The notes beneath the pieces are model-generated. The model did no database searches and was not told where the DNA came from. It worked only from the letters and a program-made list of their open reading frames with translations. This document shows, piece by piece, positions 16,799 to 26,000 of a stretch of 64,000 nucleotides of DNA (position 1 is the first letter of the stretch; each line of letters starts with the position of its first letter). The stretch comes from Bradyrhizobium daqingense. GTDB taxonomy: Bacteria; Pseudomonadota; Alphaproteobacteria; Rhizobiales; Xanthobacteraceae. Both the position numbers and the translations under genes were made by a program. Location: positions 2,094,001 to 2,158,000 of the forward strand of contig NZ_CP088014.1 of NCBI RefSeq assembly GCF_021044685.1, read 5' to 3'.

Positions 16799-17530
16799 AT
16801 GATCGAAATCAGCCACGTCAACAAATGGTACACGCCGAGCTTCCAGGTGCTGACCGACTGCACTACCAGTGTCACCAAGGGCGAGGTGGTCGTGGTCTGC
16901 GGCCCCTCGGGCTCGGGCAAGTCAACGCTGATCAAATGTGTCAACGCGCTGGAGCCGTTCCAGAGCGGCGACATCCTGGTCGACGGCACCAAGGTCAACG
17001 ATCCCAAGACCAATCTGCCGAAGCTGCGCTCGCGCGTGGGCATGGTGTTCCAGCATTTCGAGCTGTTTCCGCACCTCAAGATCATCGACAATCTCTGCCT
17101 CTCGCAGGAGAAGGTGCTGGGCCGATCGCACGACAAGGCGGTGACAAAGGGCATGCAGCTTCTGGAGCGCGTCGGGTTGAAGGAGCAGGCGCAGAAATTC
17201 CCGGCGCAGCTCTCCGGCGGGCAGCAGCAGCGCGTCGCCATCGCGCGCGCGCTCGCGATGGATCCGATCGTGATGCTGTTCGACGAGCCGACCTCCGCGC
17301 TCGATCCTGAGATGGTCAGCGAAGTGCTCGACGTCATGGTCGATCTCGCCCGCGAAGGCATGACCATGATGGTCGTCACCCATGAGATGGGTTTTGCCCG
17401 CAAGGTCGCCAACCGCGTCATCTTCATGGACCGCGGCGAGATCGTCGAGGACGCCGCGAAGGACGACTTCTTCGGTAAGCCACGCAGCGACCGCGCGCAG
17501 AAGTTCTTGTCGAAGATCCTGTCGCACTGA
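16799..17530 (+). CDS. gltL: amino acid ABC transporter ATP-binding protein GltL
   Basis: Cytoplasmic ATPase of 243 residues. Walker A is GPSGSGKST near residue 35, the Q-loop [11 protein letters not shown] near 82, signature LSGGQQQR near 137, Walker [14 protein letters not shown] near 156 and the switch His in VVTHEMGFA near 190. The C-terminus ends in the usual KILSH. It belongs to the polar amino acid uptake subfamily and completes the gltIJKL operon. The next gene, 161 bp on, is separated by a palindromic repeat. Confidence 0.95.
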   Translation: MIEISHVNKWYTPSFQVLTDCTTSVTKGEVVVVCGPSGSGKSTLIKCVNALEPFQSGDILVDGTKVNDPKTNLPKLRSRVGMVFQHFELFPHLKIIDNLCLSQEKVLGRSHDKAVTKGMQLLERVGLKEQAQKFPAQLSGGQQQRVAIARALAMDPIVMLFDEPTSALDPEMVSEVLDVMVDLAREGMTMMVVTHEMGFARKVANRVIFMDRGEIVEDAAKDDFFGKPRSDRAQKFLSKILSH

Positions 17531-17536
17531 CTGAGT

Positions 17537-17619
17537 CGTCATTCCGGGCGATGCGAAGCATCGAACCCGGAATCTCGAGATTCCGGGTTCAGTCGCTTCG
17601 CGAACGCCCCGGCATGACG
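17537..17619. repeat. palindromic intergenic repeat, CGTCATTCCGGG family
   Basis: Begins CGTCATTCCGGGCGATGCGA and ends CGCCCCGGCATGACG, with an inner perfect arm pair GAACCCGGAATCTC / GAGATTCCGGGTTC. Related elements are at 18556-18638 and 47224-47309. Located between gltL and the aminotransferase gene. Confidence 0.8.
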
Positions 17620-17691
17620 GATCGAGGGTTTATCGGCCTCACCAAATCCCGTATACCGGCAGGAATCCCCCTTCCTGCCAGGAGACTTGCC

Positions 17692-18552
17692 TTGGACTCG
17701 ATCGCCTACGTCAACGGCTCATTCGTCCCGCTTTCGGATGCGAAAGTCTCGATCCTCGACCGCGGCTTCCTGTTCGCCGACGGCATTTACGAGGTTTCGG
17801 CCGTGCTCGACGGCAAGCTGGTCGACAATGCCTCACATCTGGCGCGGCTCGAGCGTTCCGTCGGCGAGATCAGCTTGAGGCTGCCCGAGACGGTCGAACG
17901 CATCACCGAGCTGCAGAAGGAGCTGATCGCGCGCAACAAGGTCGAGAACGGCCTGGTCTATCTCCAGGTCACGCGCGGGGCCGATAAGGGCCGCGACTTC
18001 GCGTTTCCCAAGGGGGACGTCAAATCGAGCCTGGTGATGTTCACTTCGGAGAAGGACATCATCAACGCCGCCGCGGCGAAGTCCGGCATCAACGTGATCA
18101 CCGTGCCCGACATCCGCTGGGAACGGCGCGACATCAAGAGCGTGGCGCTGCTGGCGCAGGTGCTGGCGAAGCAGGCCGCGGCGGAAGCCGGCGCCGGCGA
18201 AGCCTGGATGCTGGAAGACGGCTATGTCACCGAAGGCGGCTCGTCCTCGGCGTTCATCCTCACCAAGGACGACGTCATCGTCACCCGCAAGAACTCCAAT
18301 GCGATCCTACCCGGCTGTACCCGCAAGGCCGTAGTAGCGCTTGCGGAAGAGCGCCAGCTCCGAGTCGAGGAGCGCTCCTTCACGGTCGCCGAGGCGCTGG
18401 CAGCGAAGGAAGCCTTCGCCACGTCGGCCTCATTGTTCGTCCAGCCGATCGTTGCGATCGACGGCAAGAAGATCGGCGATGGCAAGCCCGGCCCGATGGC
18501 AACACGTCTGCGCGAGATCTATGTGGAGTTCGCCAAGGCGACGGCGGTCTAA
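17692..18552 (+). CDS. dat: D-amino acid aminotransferase
   Basis: Fold-type IV PLP enzyme of 286 residues, length normal for D-alanine aminotransferase. The N-terminal YVNGSFVPLSDAKVSILDRG followed by FLFADGIYEV is characteristic, the PLP lysine is Lys149 in RWERRDIKSVALL, and TEGGSSSAFI is the D-AAT-type phosphate loop region. It interconverts D-alanine or D-aspartate/D-glutamate with 2-oxo acids. The TTG start at 17692 is favoured by AGGAGA seven nt upstream; an ATG at 17551 would read across the palindromic repeat. It follows a glutamate-type transporter, suggesting amino acid supply to wall precursors or D-amino acid use. Confidence 0.9.
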   Translation: MDSIAYVNGSFVPLSDAKVSILDRGFLFADGIYEVSAVLDGKLVDNASHLARLERSVGEISLRLPETVERITELQKELIARNKVENGLVYLQVTRGADKGRDFAFPKGDVKSSLVMFTSEKDIINAAAAKSGINVITVPDIRWERRDIKSVALLAQVLAKQAAAEAGAGEAWMLEDGYVTEGGSSSAFILTKDDVIVTRKNSNAILPGCTRKAVVALAEERQLRVEERSFTVAEALAAKEAFATSASLFVQPIVAIDGKKIGDGKPGPMATRLREIYVEFAKATAV

Positions 18553-18555
18553 TTT

Positions 18556-18638
18556 GTCATTGCCGGGCTTGACCCGGCAATCCATCGCGACTCAGACGTT
18601 CTTTTGGATGGATGCGCGGGTCGAGCCCGCGCATGACG
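18556..18638. repeat. palindromic intergenic repeat, GTCATTGCCGGGCTTG type
   Basis: Contains GCCGGGCTTGACCCGGC (inner hairpin), CAATCCATC opposite GGATGGATG, and GCGCGGGTCGAGCCCGCGC ending CATGACGG. It lies between the convergent dat and AhpD-like genes, where it may also end transcription from both sides. Confidence 0.8.
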
Positions 18639-18665
18639 GCTTGTTTTTGTGTCGATGTGGTTGCC

Positions 18666-19127
18666 CTATGCCACCGACGCCTTCACCTTCACCGGATGCA
18701 CTGCGCGGAACGCGATCGCGATCCTGTTCCAGGCGTTGATGGCGGCGATCAGCATCGTCAGGTTCACCGTCTCCTCCTCGGAGAACTGCGCGCGGACCTG
18801 CTCGTAAACGTCCTCAGGGGCGCGCGTCTGCGAAATCAGCGTCACCGATTCCGTCCAGGCCAGCGCGGCGCGCTCGCGGTCGGAATAGAGCGGGGATTCC
18901 CGCCAGGCGTCGAGCAGGTAGATGCGCTGCTCGGTCTCGCCGCGTTTGCGGGCGTCCTCGCTGTGCATGTTGATGCAATAGGCGCAGCCGTTGATCTGCG
19001 AGGCCCTGATCTTGACCAGCTCGATCAGTGATTTCTCCAGGCCCGTCGACTGGATCTGCGCCTCCAGCGCCATCAGCGCTTTGATCGTGTCGGGCGCGGC
19101 CTGATAGTAGTTCATGCGGGGCTTCAT
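18666..19127 (-). CDS. AhpD-like carboxymuconolactone decarboxylase family protein
   Basis: A 153-residue alkylhydroperoxidase D-fold protein. The redox motif CAYCINMHSEDARKRG (Cys-x2-Cys-x3-His) near residue 48 is complete, supporting thiol peroxidase-like activity rather than lactone decarboxylation. ATG 19127 (MKPRMNYYQAAPD) lies 26 bp downstream of emrB on the same strand, so it is probably the third gene of that efflux operon. The longer antisense-spanning open frame on this strand is an artefact of GC-rich DNA. Role inferred: protection against oxidants or quinones handled together with the pump. Confidence 0.88.
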   Translation of the reverse strand: MKPRMNYYQAAPDTIKALMALEAQIQSTGLEKSLIELVKIRASQINGCAYCINMHSEDARKRGETEQRIYLLDAWRESPLYSDRERAALAWTESVTLISQTRAPEDVYEQVRAQFSEEETVNLTMLIAAINAWNRIAIAFRAVHPVKVKASVA

Positions 19128-19153
19128 CGTCGTTCTCCGTTGTTGGGCTGAAA

Positions 19154-20764
19154 TCAGTGGGCTCCGCCGGCGGACATCTGGCCGGACTTCTTCAGGAAGA
19201 GGACCGCGACCAGGGCAACGATCAGCGCCATCCCGAGCAGGTAGAAGGTGTCGCTGAAGGCGAGGATATAGGCCTGCTTCTGCACGATACGGCCGATCGC
19301 GACATAGGCGCGGCGCGCCGCATCTGCATGGTCGAGGACGCCGTGATTGATGAAATACTGGGTGAGCTGCTCCAGCCGTGTGCGCGTCGCCTGTTCGAAC
19401 ACCGAGACCGATTGCATCAGCACGTTGGAGTGATACTGCTCGCGCTTGGTCAGCACGGTCTGAAGGAGCGCGATGCCGACGGCGCCGCCGAGGTTGCGCA
19501 TCATGTTGAACAGGCCGGATGCCGAGCCTGCATTCTCCGGCTCGATACCCGCCGTCGCCACCGCCGACAGCGGCGCCATGACCAGCGCCTGCCCGATCGC
19601 ACGGACCACGTTCGGCCACAGCAGCTGGTCGGCGGCGTAATTGCTTGTCATGTAGATATTCATGAAGTTGGAGGCCGCGAACAGCACGAAGCCGATGCCG
19701 ATCACGATCCGCGCATCGAATTTCTGCATCAGACGCGGCACGAGCGGGATCAGGACGAGCTGGGGCAGCCCGGTCCAGGCCAGCACCATACCGATCTGCT
19801 CGGCATTGTAACCCTGGATGCGCGCCAGATATTGCGGCAGGATGAACACCGAGCCGTAAAGCGCGATGCCGAGCAGGAAGTTCGCGAGCATGCCGAAGCC
19901 GAAATTGCGGCGAGCGAGCAGACGCAGGTTCAGAAGCGGCTTCTTCCCCGTGAGCTCGATGATGAGGAACGCGGCCAGCGCAATGCCCGCGATCACCGAC
20001 AGTTTCACGATGAACGGCGAGCCGAACCAGTCGTCCTTGTTGCCTTCCTCCAGCACGGTCTGGAGCGCGGACAGGCCGATCGCCATGGTGATGATGCCGG
20101 CCCAATCGCCCTCGCGCAGCAGCGACAGCTTCATCGGTTTTGCGTCGAGCGCGTACCAGAGCATGCCGACCATGACCGCGCCCGGCACGAGGTTGACGTA
20201 GAAGATGTACTGCCAGCCGAAATTCTCGGTGAGATAACCGCCGATTGTCGGTCCGATCGCGGGCGCGAACGTCGCCGACAGCGCGAACAATGCAAGGCCG
20301 ACCGGCTGCTTGGCCCGCGGCAGCAGCGTGATGATCAAGGTGAAGGCCATCGGGATCAGCACGCCGCCGGTGAAGCCCTGCACCGCGCGCAGCACGATCA
20401 TCTGTGACAGATCCTGCGCCAGCGCGCAGGCCGCCGACAGGGCCAGGAACAGGACCGCGTTGGTGAGGAGATAGATCCGGATCGAGAACACCTGCGTCAG
20501 CCAACCCGACAGCGGGATCACCACGATCTCGGCGACCAGATAGGACGTCGAGATCCAGCCGCCGTCGTCAATGCCGGCGCCGATCGCACCCTGGATGTCG
20601 GCGAGCGAAGCATTGACGATCTGGATGTTCAGCACCGCCATGAAGGCGCCGAGCGTCGCGCCGATCACCGCGATCCATGTTCTCGCGGAAACCGCCGGCG
20701 TCGCGGGCGGAGCAGGGGCGGGGAGGCTGGCTGCGGCGTTCTGGGTGGGTTGGAGCGTGCTCAT
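19154..20764 (-). CDS. emrB: DHA2-family drug efflux MFS transporter (EmrB-type)
   Basis: A 536-residue inner membrane proton antiporter with 14 predicted helices, as usual for the DHA2 family. Motifs: LNIQIVNASLADIQGAIGAG in helix 1, the motif C-like region IGPTIGGYLTENFGWQYIFY, and large hydrophobic segments throughout. The N-terminal 30 residues are Ala/Pro rich and cytoplasmic. It sits 16 bp downstream of the emrA-like adaptor; together with an outer membrane TolC partner encoded elsewhere they would export hydrophobic compounds. The divergent LysR gene is the likely regulator. Confidence 0.93.
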   Translation of the reverse strand: MSTLQPTQNAAASLPAPAPPATPAVSARTWIAVIGATLGAFMAVLNIQIVNASLADIQGAIGAGIDDGGWISTSYLVAEIVVIPLSGWLTQVFSIRIYLLTNAVLFLALSAACALAQDLSQMIVLRAVQGFTGGVLIPMAFTLIITLLPRAKQPVGLALFALSATFAPAIGPTIGGYLTENFGWQYIFYVNLVPGAVMVGMLWYALDAKPMKLSLLREGDWAGIITMAIGLSALQTVLEEGNKDDWFGSPFIVKLSVIAGIALAAFLIIELTGKKPLLNLRLLARRNFGFGMLANFLLGIALYGSVFILPQYLARIQGYNAEQIGMVLAWTGLPQLVLIPLVPRLMQKFDARIVIGIGFVLFAASNFMNIYMTSNYAADQLLWPNVVRAIGQALVMAPLSAVATAGIEPENAGSASGLFNMMRNLGGAVGIALLQTVLTKREQYHSNVLMQSVSVFEQATRTRLEQLTQYFINHGVLDHADAARRAYVAIGRIVQKQAYILAFSDTFYLLGMALIVALVAVLFLKKSGQMSAGGAH

Positions 20765-20780
20765 GACAGCCTCGTCAGCT

Positions 20781-21932
20781 TCAGCCGCCGTGCGGGCGGG
20801 ACGTATTGTTGGCGAGGCGCCTGGTCGTCTCGCGTTCGGCCAGCACCGTCGCCTTGGTGTCGACGGTCGGCACCGCCGACATGCCGGGCCGCAACAGACC
20901 TGTGAGTTCGTGGTCGTCGAGCACGATCTTCACCGGGACGCGCTGCACGATCTTGGTGAAATTGCCGGTGGCGTTGTCCGGCGGCAGCAGCGCGAATTCG
21001 AGCCCGCTCGCCGGCGACAGGCTGTCGATATGGCCGCGCAGCGGCTGGCTGCGGAAGCTGTCGACGCGCAGCTCGACCGGCTGGCCGGGGCGCATATGCG
21101 TGAGTTGAGTCTCCTTGAAATTCGCAACGACATAGACCGCATCGAGCGGCACCACGGCCATGAGCTGGGTGCCGGCCTGCACGTACTGGCCGACGCGCAA
21201 GCTGCGTGCGCCGACCGTGCCGTCGACCGGCGCGGTGATCTCGGTGTAGGACAGGTTCAGCGCCGCCTGCTGCGCCACCGCGCGGGCGCGGTCGAGCTGG
21301 GCCGTCGCCTGCGCGCGCTGGGTGGTGAGCACGTCGACCTTGCGCTGCGCCGCCAGGAGACCCGATTTCGCGTGCTGCAATTGGGCGCTGCTGGCGCGGA
21401 GCGCCGCGTCGGTCTGCTGCGCGCGCTGGATCGTGCCCGAGCCCGACTTCATGAGATCGTCGTAGCGGGCGCGCTCCTCCTGCGCGAATTTCAGATTAGC
21501 GTCCGCCGCAGCCACGTCGGCGGTGCTCTGTGCGATGATCGGCTGTTGCAATTCGAGCTGCGCATCGATGTTGCGCACCGACGCTTCGCCGGCGGCGACA
21601 TCGGCGCGGGCCTGGTCCAGTGCTGCCTTGAAGTCACGATCGTCGATCTTGGCCAGCGGCTGCCCTGCCTTGACCTTCTCGTTGTCGCCGACCAGCACCT
21701 TCGCGATGTAGCCGGAAACTTTGGGGGCGATGATCGTGGAGTCGGCCTTCACATAGGCGTCGTCGGTGGCTTCGAGATAGCGGCCGGTGGTCCAATAGTC
21801 ATAGCCGTAGTGGCCGGCGACTGCTGCGCCGAGCGCCAGTGCCAGGCCAACGGCTGCGCGCTTGATCGCCTGGCGGGACGGGCGAAGGCTGGTTTGTTCA
21901 TTGGTTTCAGCGACATAAGAGGCGTTCGACAT
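20781..21932 (-). CDS. emrA: HlyD/EmrA-family membrane fusion protein
   Basis: Periplasmic adaptor of 383 residues. One N-terminal membrane helix (about residues 25-45), a biotinyl-lipoyl-like half motif VSGYIAKVLVGDNEKVKAGQ near 75, a long coiled-coil hairpin at about 100-215, the second lipoyl half TEITAPVDGTVGARSLRVGQ near 225, and a beta-barrel ending in PVKIVLDD. It connects EmrB with an outer membrane channel. ATG 21932 starts the operon emrA-emrB-ahpD-like. The 144 bp upstream, shared with the divergent lysR, contain a 7-9-7 inverted repeat. Confidence 0.92.
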   Translation of the reverse strand: MSNASYVAETNEQTSLRPSRQAIKRAAVGLALALGAAVAGHYGYDYWTTGRYLEATDDAYVKADSTIIAPKVSGYIAKVLVGDNEKVKAGQPLAKIDDRDFKAALDQARADVAAGEASVRNIDAQLELQQPIIAQSTADVAAADANLKFAQEERARYDDLMKSGSGTIQRAQQTDAALRASSAQLQHAKSGLLAAQRKVDVLTTQRAQATAQLDRARAVAQQAALNLSYTEITAPVDGTVGARSLRVGQYVQAGTQLMAVVPLDAVYVVANFKETQLTHMRPGQPVELRVDSFRSQPLRGHIDSLSPASGLEFALLPPDNATGNFTKIVQRVPVKIVLDDHELTGLLRPGMSAVPTVDTKATVLAERETTRRLANNTSRPHGG

Positions 21933-22039
21933 GGCATCCTCGAAAAAATTCCCGGACGCCCCGTTCTAAAAAGTGCGCCGTGGATGGGCGTAAGATGCGT
22001 TGTCCAGGCGGCTGTGATAATTCCCTCATTTATGGAAGA

Positions 22040-22062
22040 ATTATCCAGTAGGAGTGGATAAT
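22040..22062. promoter_or_regulatory. candidate LysR operator between emrA and lysR
   Basis: Inverted repeat ATTATCC (22040-22046), 9-bp centre, GGATAAT (22056-22062). It ends 15 bp before the lysR start, as expected for an autoregulatory LysR recognition site that also covers the divergent efflux promoter. Assignment to this LysR protein is inferred from position and symmetry. Confidence 0.6.
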
Positions 22063-22076
22063 CGGAGCCTCGCACC

Positions 22077-22988
22077 TTGGACCGCTTTACCAGCCTGACC
22101 GCTTTCGCCCGGGTCGTTGAAACCGGCGGCTTTTCGGCAGCCGCCCGCAAGCTGAACATGTCGACCACCATGGTGAGCAACCACGTCCAGGCGTTGGAGG
22201 ACCGGCTCGGCGTGCGGCTGCTCAACCGCACCACGCGCAGGGTCAGCCTCACCGAGATCGGCAAGGCCTATTACGACCGCGCCACGCAGATCCTCGGCGA
22301 TCTCGAACAGGCGGATGACATCGCGAGCGAATTGCAATCGGTGCCCCGCGGCACGCTGCGCATCCACGTCGCCACGCATATGGTGCCGTTCGCCGCGCCG
22401 GTGGTGGCGCAGTTGCTGTCGACCTATCCGGATCTCAAGATCGACCTACGCATGGGCGAGGCCGAAGTCGATCTCATCGAGGAAGGCTATGACGTTGCCC
22501 TGCGCATGACTGCGCCGCCGGATTCAAGCCTGATCGTCCGCAGTCTCGCCACCTGGCGACACGTGCTGTGCTGCTCGCACGATTATCTCGAGCGGCACGG
22601 TCGCGTTCAGAAGCTCGACGAGCTCACCGCGCACAATTGCGCTCGGCACCTGAACTTTCCCTTCGGCGACGAATGGCGCTTTTTCGACCGCAAGGGGGCT
22701 CCGGCCTCGGTGCGCGTCTCGGGCCGCTTCGTCACCAATAGCGGGGAGGCGCTGCGGCAGGTGGCACTGGAGGGCGCTGCCGTCTGCATGATGGCCGGGT
22801 TCCTCGTCCAGGGCGATCTCGACGCCGGTCACCTCGTCCGGCTCCTGCCGGAATATCGCCCGGTCGAGATGTCGATGAACGCGGTCTATCCCCACCGCCA
22901 TCATCTGTCGGCGAAAGTCAGGACCTTCATCGACATGCTCGTGCATCACAGCGCCGAGCAGCAGAAGCTGATCAATCCCTATGCGTGA
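22077..22988 (+). CDS. LysR-family transcriptional regulator of the EmrAB operon
   Basis: A 303-residue LTTR. The winged helix-turn-helix occupies residues 1-60 (FARVVETGGFSAAARKLNMS, then TTMVSNHVQALEDRLGVRLL), followed by a linker helix and the substrate-binding domain from about residue 90. It belongs to the DsdC/AaeR-like group whose sequence starts MDRFTSLTAF. The start is a TTG at 22077; no other start keeps the complete HTH. Divergent transcription from emrA-emrB is the classical LTTR arrangement, so it probably senses a pump substrate such as an aromatic compound. Confidence 0.9.
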   Translation: MDRFTSLTAFARVVETGGFSAAARKLNMSTTMVSNHVQALEDRLGVRLLNRTTRRVSLTEIGKAYYDRATQILGDLEQADDIASELQSVPRGTLRIHVATHMVPFAAPVVAQLLSTYPDLKIDLRMGEAEVDLIEEGYDVALRMTAPPDSSLIVRSLATWRHVLCCSHDYLERHGRVQKLDELTAHNCARHLNFPFGDEWRFFDRKGAPASVRVSGRFVTNSGEALRQVALEGAAVCMMAGFLVQGDLDAGHLVRLLPEYRPVEMSMNAVYPHRHHLSAKVRTFIDMLVHHSAEQQKLINPYA

Positions 22989-23000
22989 GCGGCGCGGTGG

Positions 23001-26000
23001 TCAGGCTGCCCGCGCCGTCATCCGCCGCGCCAGCAGGGTTTCGACCTCCGCTTTGACAGACGCGATCGCCGCCTCTTTCACCGGCCCGTAGCCGCGGATG
23101 TTCATGGGGGCCTTGGCCACGACAATGAGATCAGTCAGATGCGCAGCATCGAGCTCGTCGAGCATGCGGTCGATCAGGCGCTCGTACCAGCCGATCAGCT
23201 CCCGCTCTGCACGCCGTTCGGCGGCGTAGCCGAACGGATCGAACGGTGTGCCGCGTAGCCCCTTCAGCCGCGCCAGCATGGCGAGCGGCCTTTGGATCCA
23301 TTGTCCGAAGGCACGCTTGCGCGGACGCCCACGTGCGTCGCGCCTTGACGGCAGGAAGGACGGCGCAAGGTGATATTGGATGCTGAAGCCGTCCTCGAAC
23401 TCTCGCTTCAATTCGTCGATGAAACCGCTCTGCATGTGCAGCCGCGCCACCTCGTACTCGTCCTTGTACGCCATCAGCTTGAACAGCGAGCGGGCGACCG
23501 CATCAGTCAAGGCCTCGCTGGCCAGGACAGCTTCGGCGCGGCGGACTTTCGCGACGATCGCCCGATAGCGCGCCGCATAGGCATCGTTCTGATAGGCGGT
23601 GAGGAAGCCGGCGCGGCGATCAATGAGCTGATCGAGCATCTCGACCGCGGGCGCATCGCCGGTCTTCGGCAGAAAATCCGGATCGGCGGCGGCGATGCGG
23701 CCCCAGGCGAACGCCTGCTTGTTGCGCTCGACCGTGACGCCGTTGAGCTCGATGGCGCGCAGCAGCGCTTGCAGCGAGACCGGGACCAGTCCGTGCTGCC
23801 AGGCAAAGCCCAGCATGATGATGTTGGCATAGACGGCATCGCCGAGCAGCCGTTCGGCCAGCGCATTCGCGTTGATCGTGTCGAGATTGCCTTCGCTGAT
23901 CACGCGGCCGATCGCGTGCAGGCGGGCAGGGGAGGCGAGGTCGGCGTCGCGGAAGCGGACGACGTCGCCGGTCGGCATTTCCGCGGTATTGACCGCGGCG
24001 CGTGTGCCGCGGCGATAGGTGCCGGAGGCCTTCGGCGAGGAGCTGACGACGAGGTCGCAGCCGATCAGCGCGTCGGCCGCGCCTTGGTCGATGCGAACCT
24101 GGTGCAGCGCTTCGGGAGAGGCGGCAAGCCGGATGTAGCTCAGCACCGGCCCGAATTTTTGCGCGAAGCCGGTAAAGTCCAGCACCGACACGCCGCGGCG
24201 TTCGAGATGCGCGGCCATGCCGATCAGTGCGCCGACCGTGATCACGCCGGTGCCGCCGACGCCAGTCACCAACAGATCGTAGGGCCGGTCGAGCATCGCG
24301 GAAGCGGGCAGGGGAAGCGTCGCGGCGCGGCCGACCGGGTCGATCTGGCTCGCAGCCTTCTTCCGGCGCGTCGCGCCCTCGACCGTGACAAAGCTGGGAC
24401 AGAAGCCATTGAGGCAGGAAAAGTCCTTGTTGCAGGCCGAGAGATTGATCTGGCGCTTGCGGCCGAACGGTGTCTCCTTCGGCTCGACGCTGAGGCAGTT
24501 TGACTCGACCGAGCAATCGCCGCAGCCCTCGCAGACGAGATCGTTGATATAGGCGAAGCGCTTTGGGTCGGCCATCTGCCCGCGCTTGCGCCGGCGCCGC
24601 TTCTCAGTGGCACAGGTCTGCTGGTAGACCAGGACCGAGACGCCAGGCACGTCGCGCAGCTCGCGCTGCACCGCGTCCATCTCCTCGCGCGGATGAATGG
24701 TGACGCCGGCCGGCAGGTCCGCCGGCGAGAACTGCGCGGGATCGTCCGAGACGAGCGCGATGCGCTGAACGCCTTCGGCGCGGACGCTGTGCGCGATCGC
24801 ATACACGCTGACGGGCCCGTCGACCGGCTGGCCGCCTGTCATTGCGACGGCGTCGTTGAACAGGATCTTGTAGGTGATGTTGGCCTTGGCGGCGATCGCC
24901 TGCCGGATCGCCATCGAGCCGGAGTGATAATAGGTGCCTTCTCCGAGATTCTGAAAGACGTGCCTGTGGCCCGTGAATTTCGATGACGCCGCCCAATTCA
25001 CGCCCTCGCCGCCCATCTGGATCAGCGAGGAGGTCTCGCGGTCCATCCAGCTGGCCATGAAATGGCAGCCGATGCCGGCCAGCGCCTTCGATCCTTCCGG
25101 CACCTTCGTCGATGTGTTGTGCGGGCATCCCGAGCAGAAATAGGGCGTGCGCGTCGCGCCGGCGACGTTGATCGTGCGTGCCGCCTCCGGCATCAAGGCG
25201 GCAGCGCGTGCGGCGAGATTGAGGCCTGGGAACATCGGATCGAGACGGCGCGCAAGCACGCCCGCGAGCGCGCGCGGCGACAATTCGCCGATCCAGGAGA
25301 TCAGCCGCGCGCCTTGCTCGTCGTGCTTGCCGACCATGCGCTCGGGCTTGCTGCCGGGATAGTCGTAGAAATATTCCTTGAACTGACTCTCGATGATGCC
25401 GCGCTTTTCCTCGACCACGAGGATCTCGCGCTTGCCCTTCACGAACTCCATGGCGTCATGCAGCGCCAGCGGCCAGACCATGCCGACCTTGTAGATGTCG
25501 ATGCCGATGCTGCGGCAGGCCGCTTCGTCGAGGGCCATCAGCCGCAGCGCTTCCATCAGGTCGAGATGCGCCTTGCCCGTCGTGACGATGCCGTAGGTCG
25601 CGTTCGGAATGTCGTAGATGTGGCGATCGATCGGATTGGCCTTCGCGAAGGCGTAGACCGCGTGCTTCTTCGCTTCGAGACGCTCCTCGATCTGCGGTCC
25701 CGGCAGGTCGGGCCAGCGATAGTGCAGACCGCCCGGCGGCGGCGTGAAGTCGGGCGTGCGGAAGTCGCGGGGCGGGCGCAGCGCGACGGATGCGCCCGAT
25801 TCCACGATCTCCGAGATCGCCTTGAAGCCGACCCACATCCCGGAAAAGCGGCTCAGCGCGTAGCCGTATTCGCCGAATTCGAGATATTCGCCGACGCTTG
25901 TAGGATGCAGCGTCGGCATGAACCAGCTCATGAAGGCGACGTCGGACTGGTGTGGCATCGAGGAGGAGACGCAGCCATGGTCGTCGCCCGCGACCACCAG

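Noticed and set aside
19157..20407. A 416-codon plus-strand frame opposite emrB
   Set aside because: Composition is typical of antisense frames (His, Asp, Gln, Arg rich) and has no recognisable domain; emrB is clearly the coding strand.
18666..20504. A 612-codon frame joining the AhpD-like protein to an upstream Ala/Arg-rich stretch
   Set aside because: The upstream part is an out-of-frame shadow of emrB. The real gene starts at ATG 19127.
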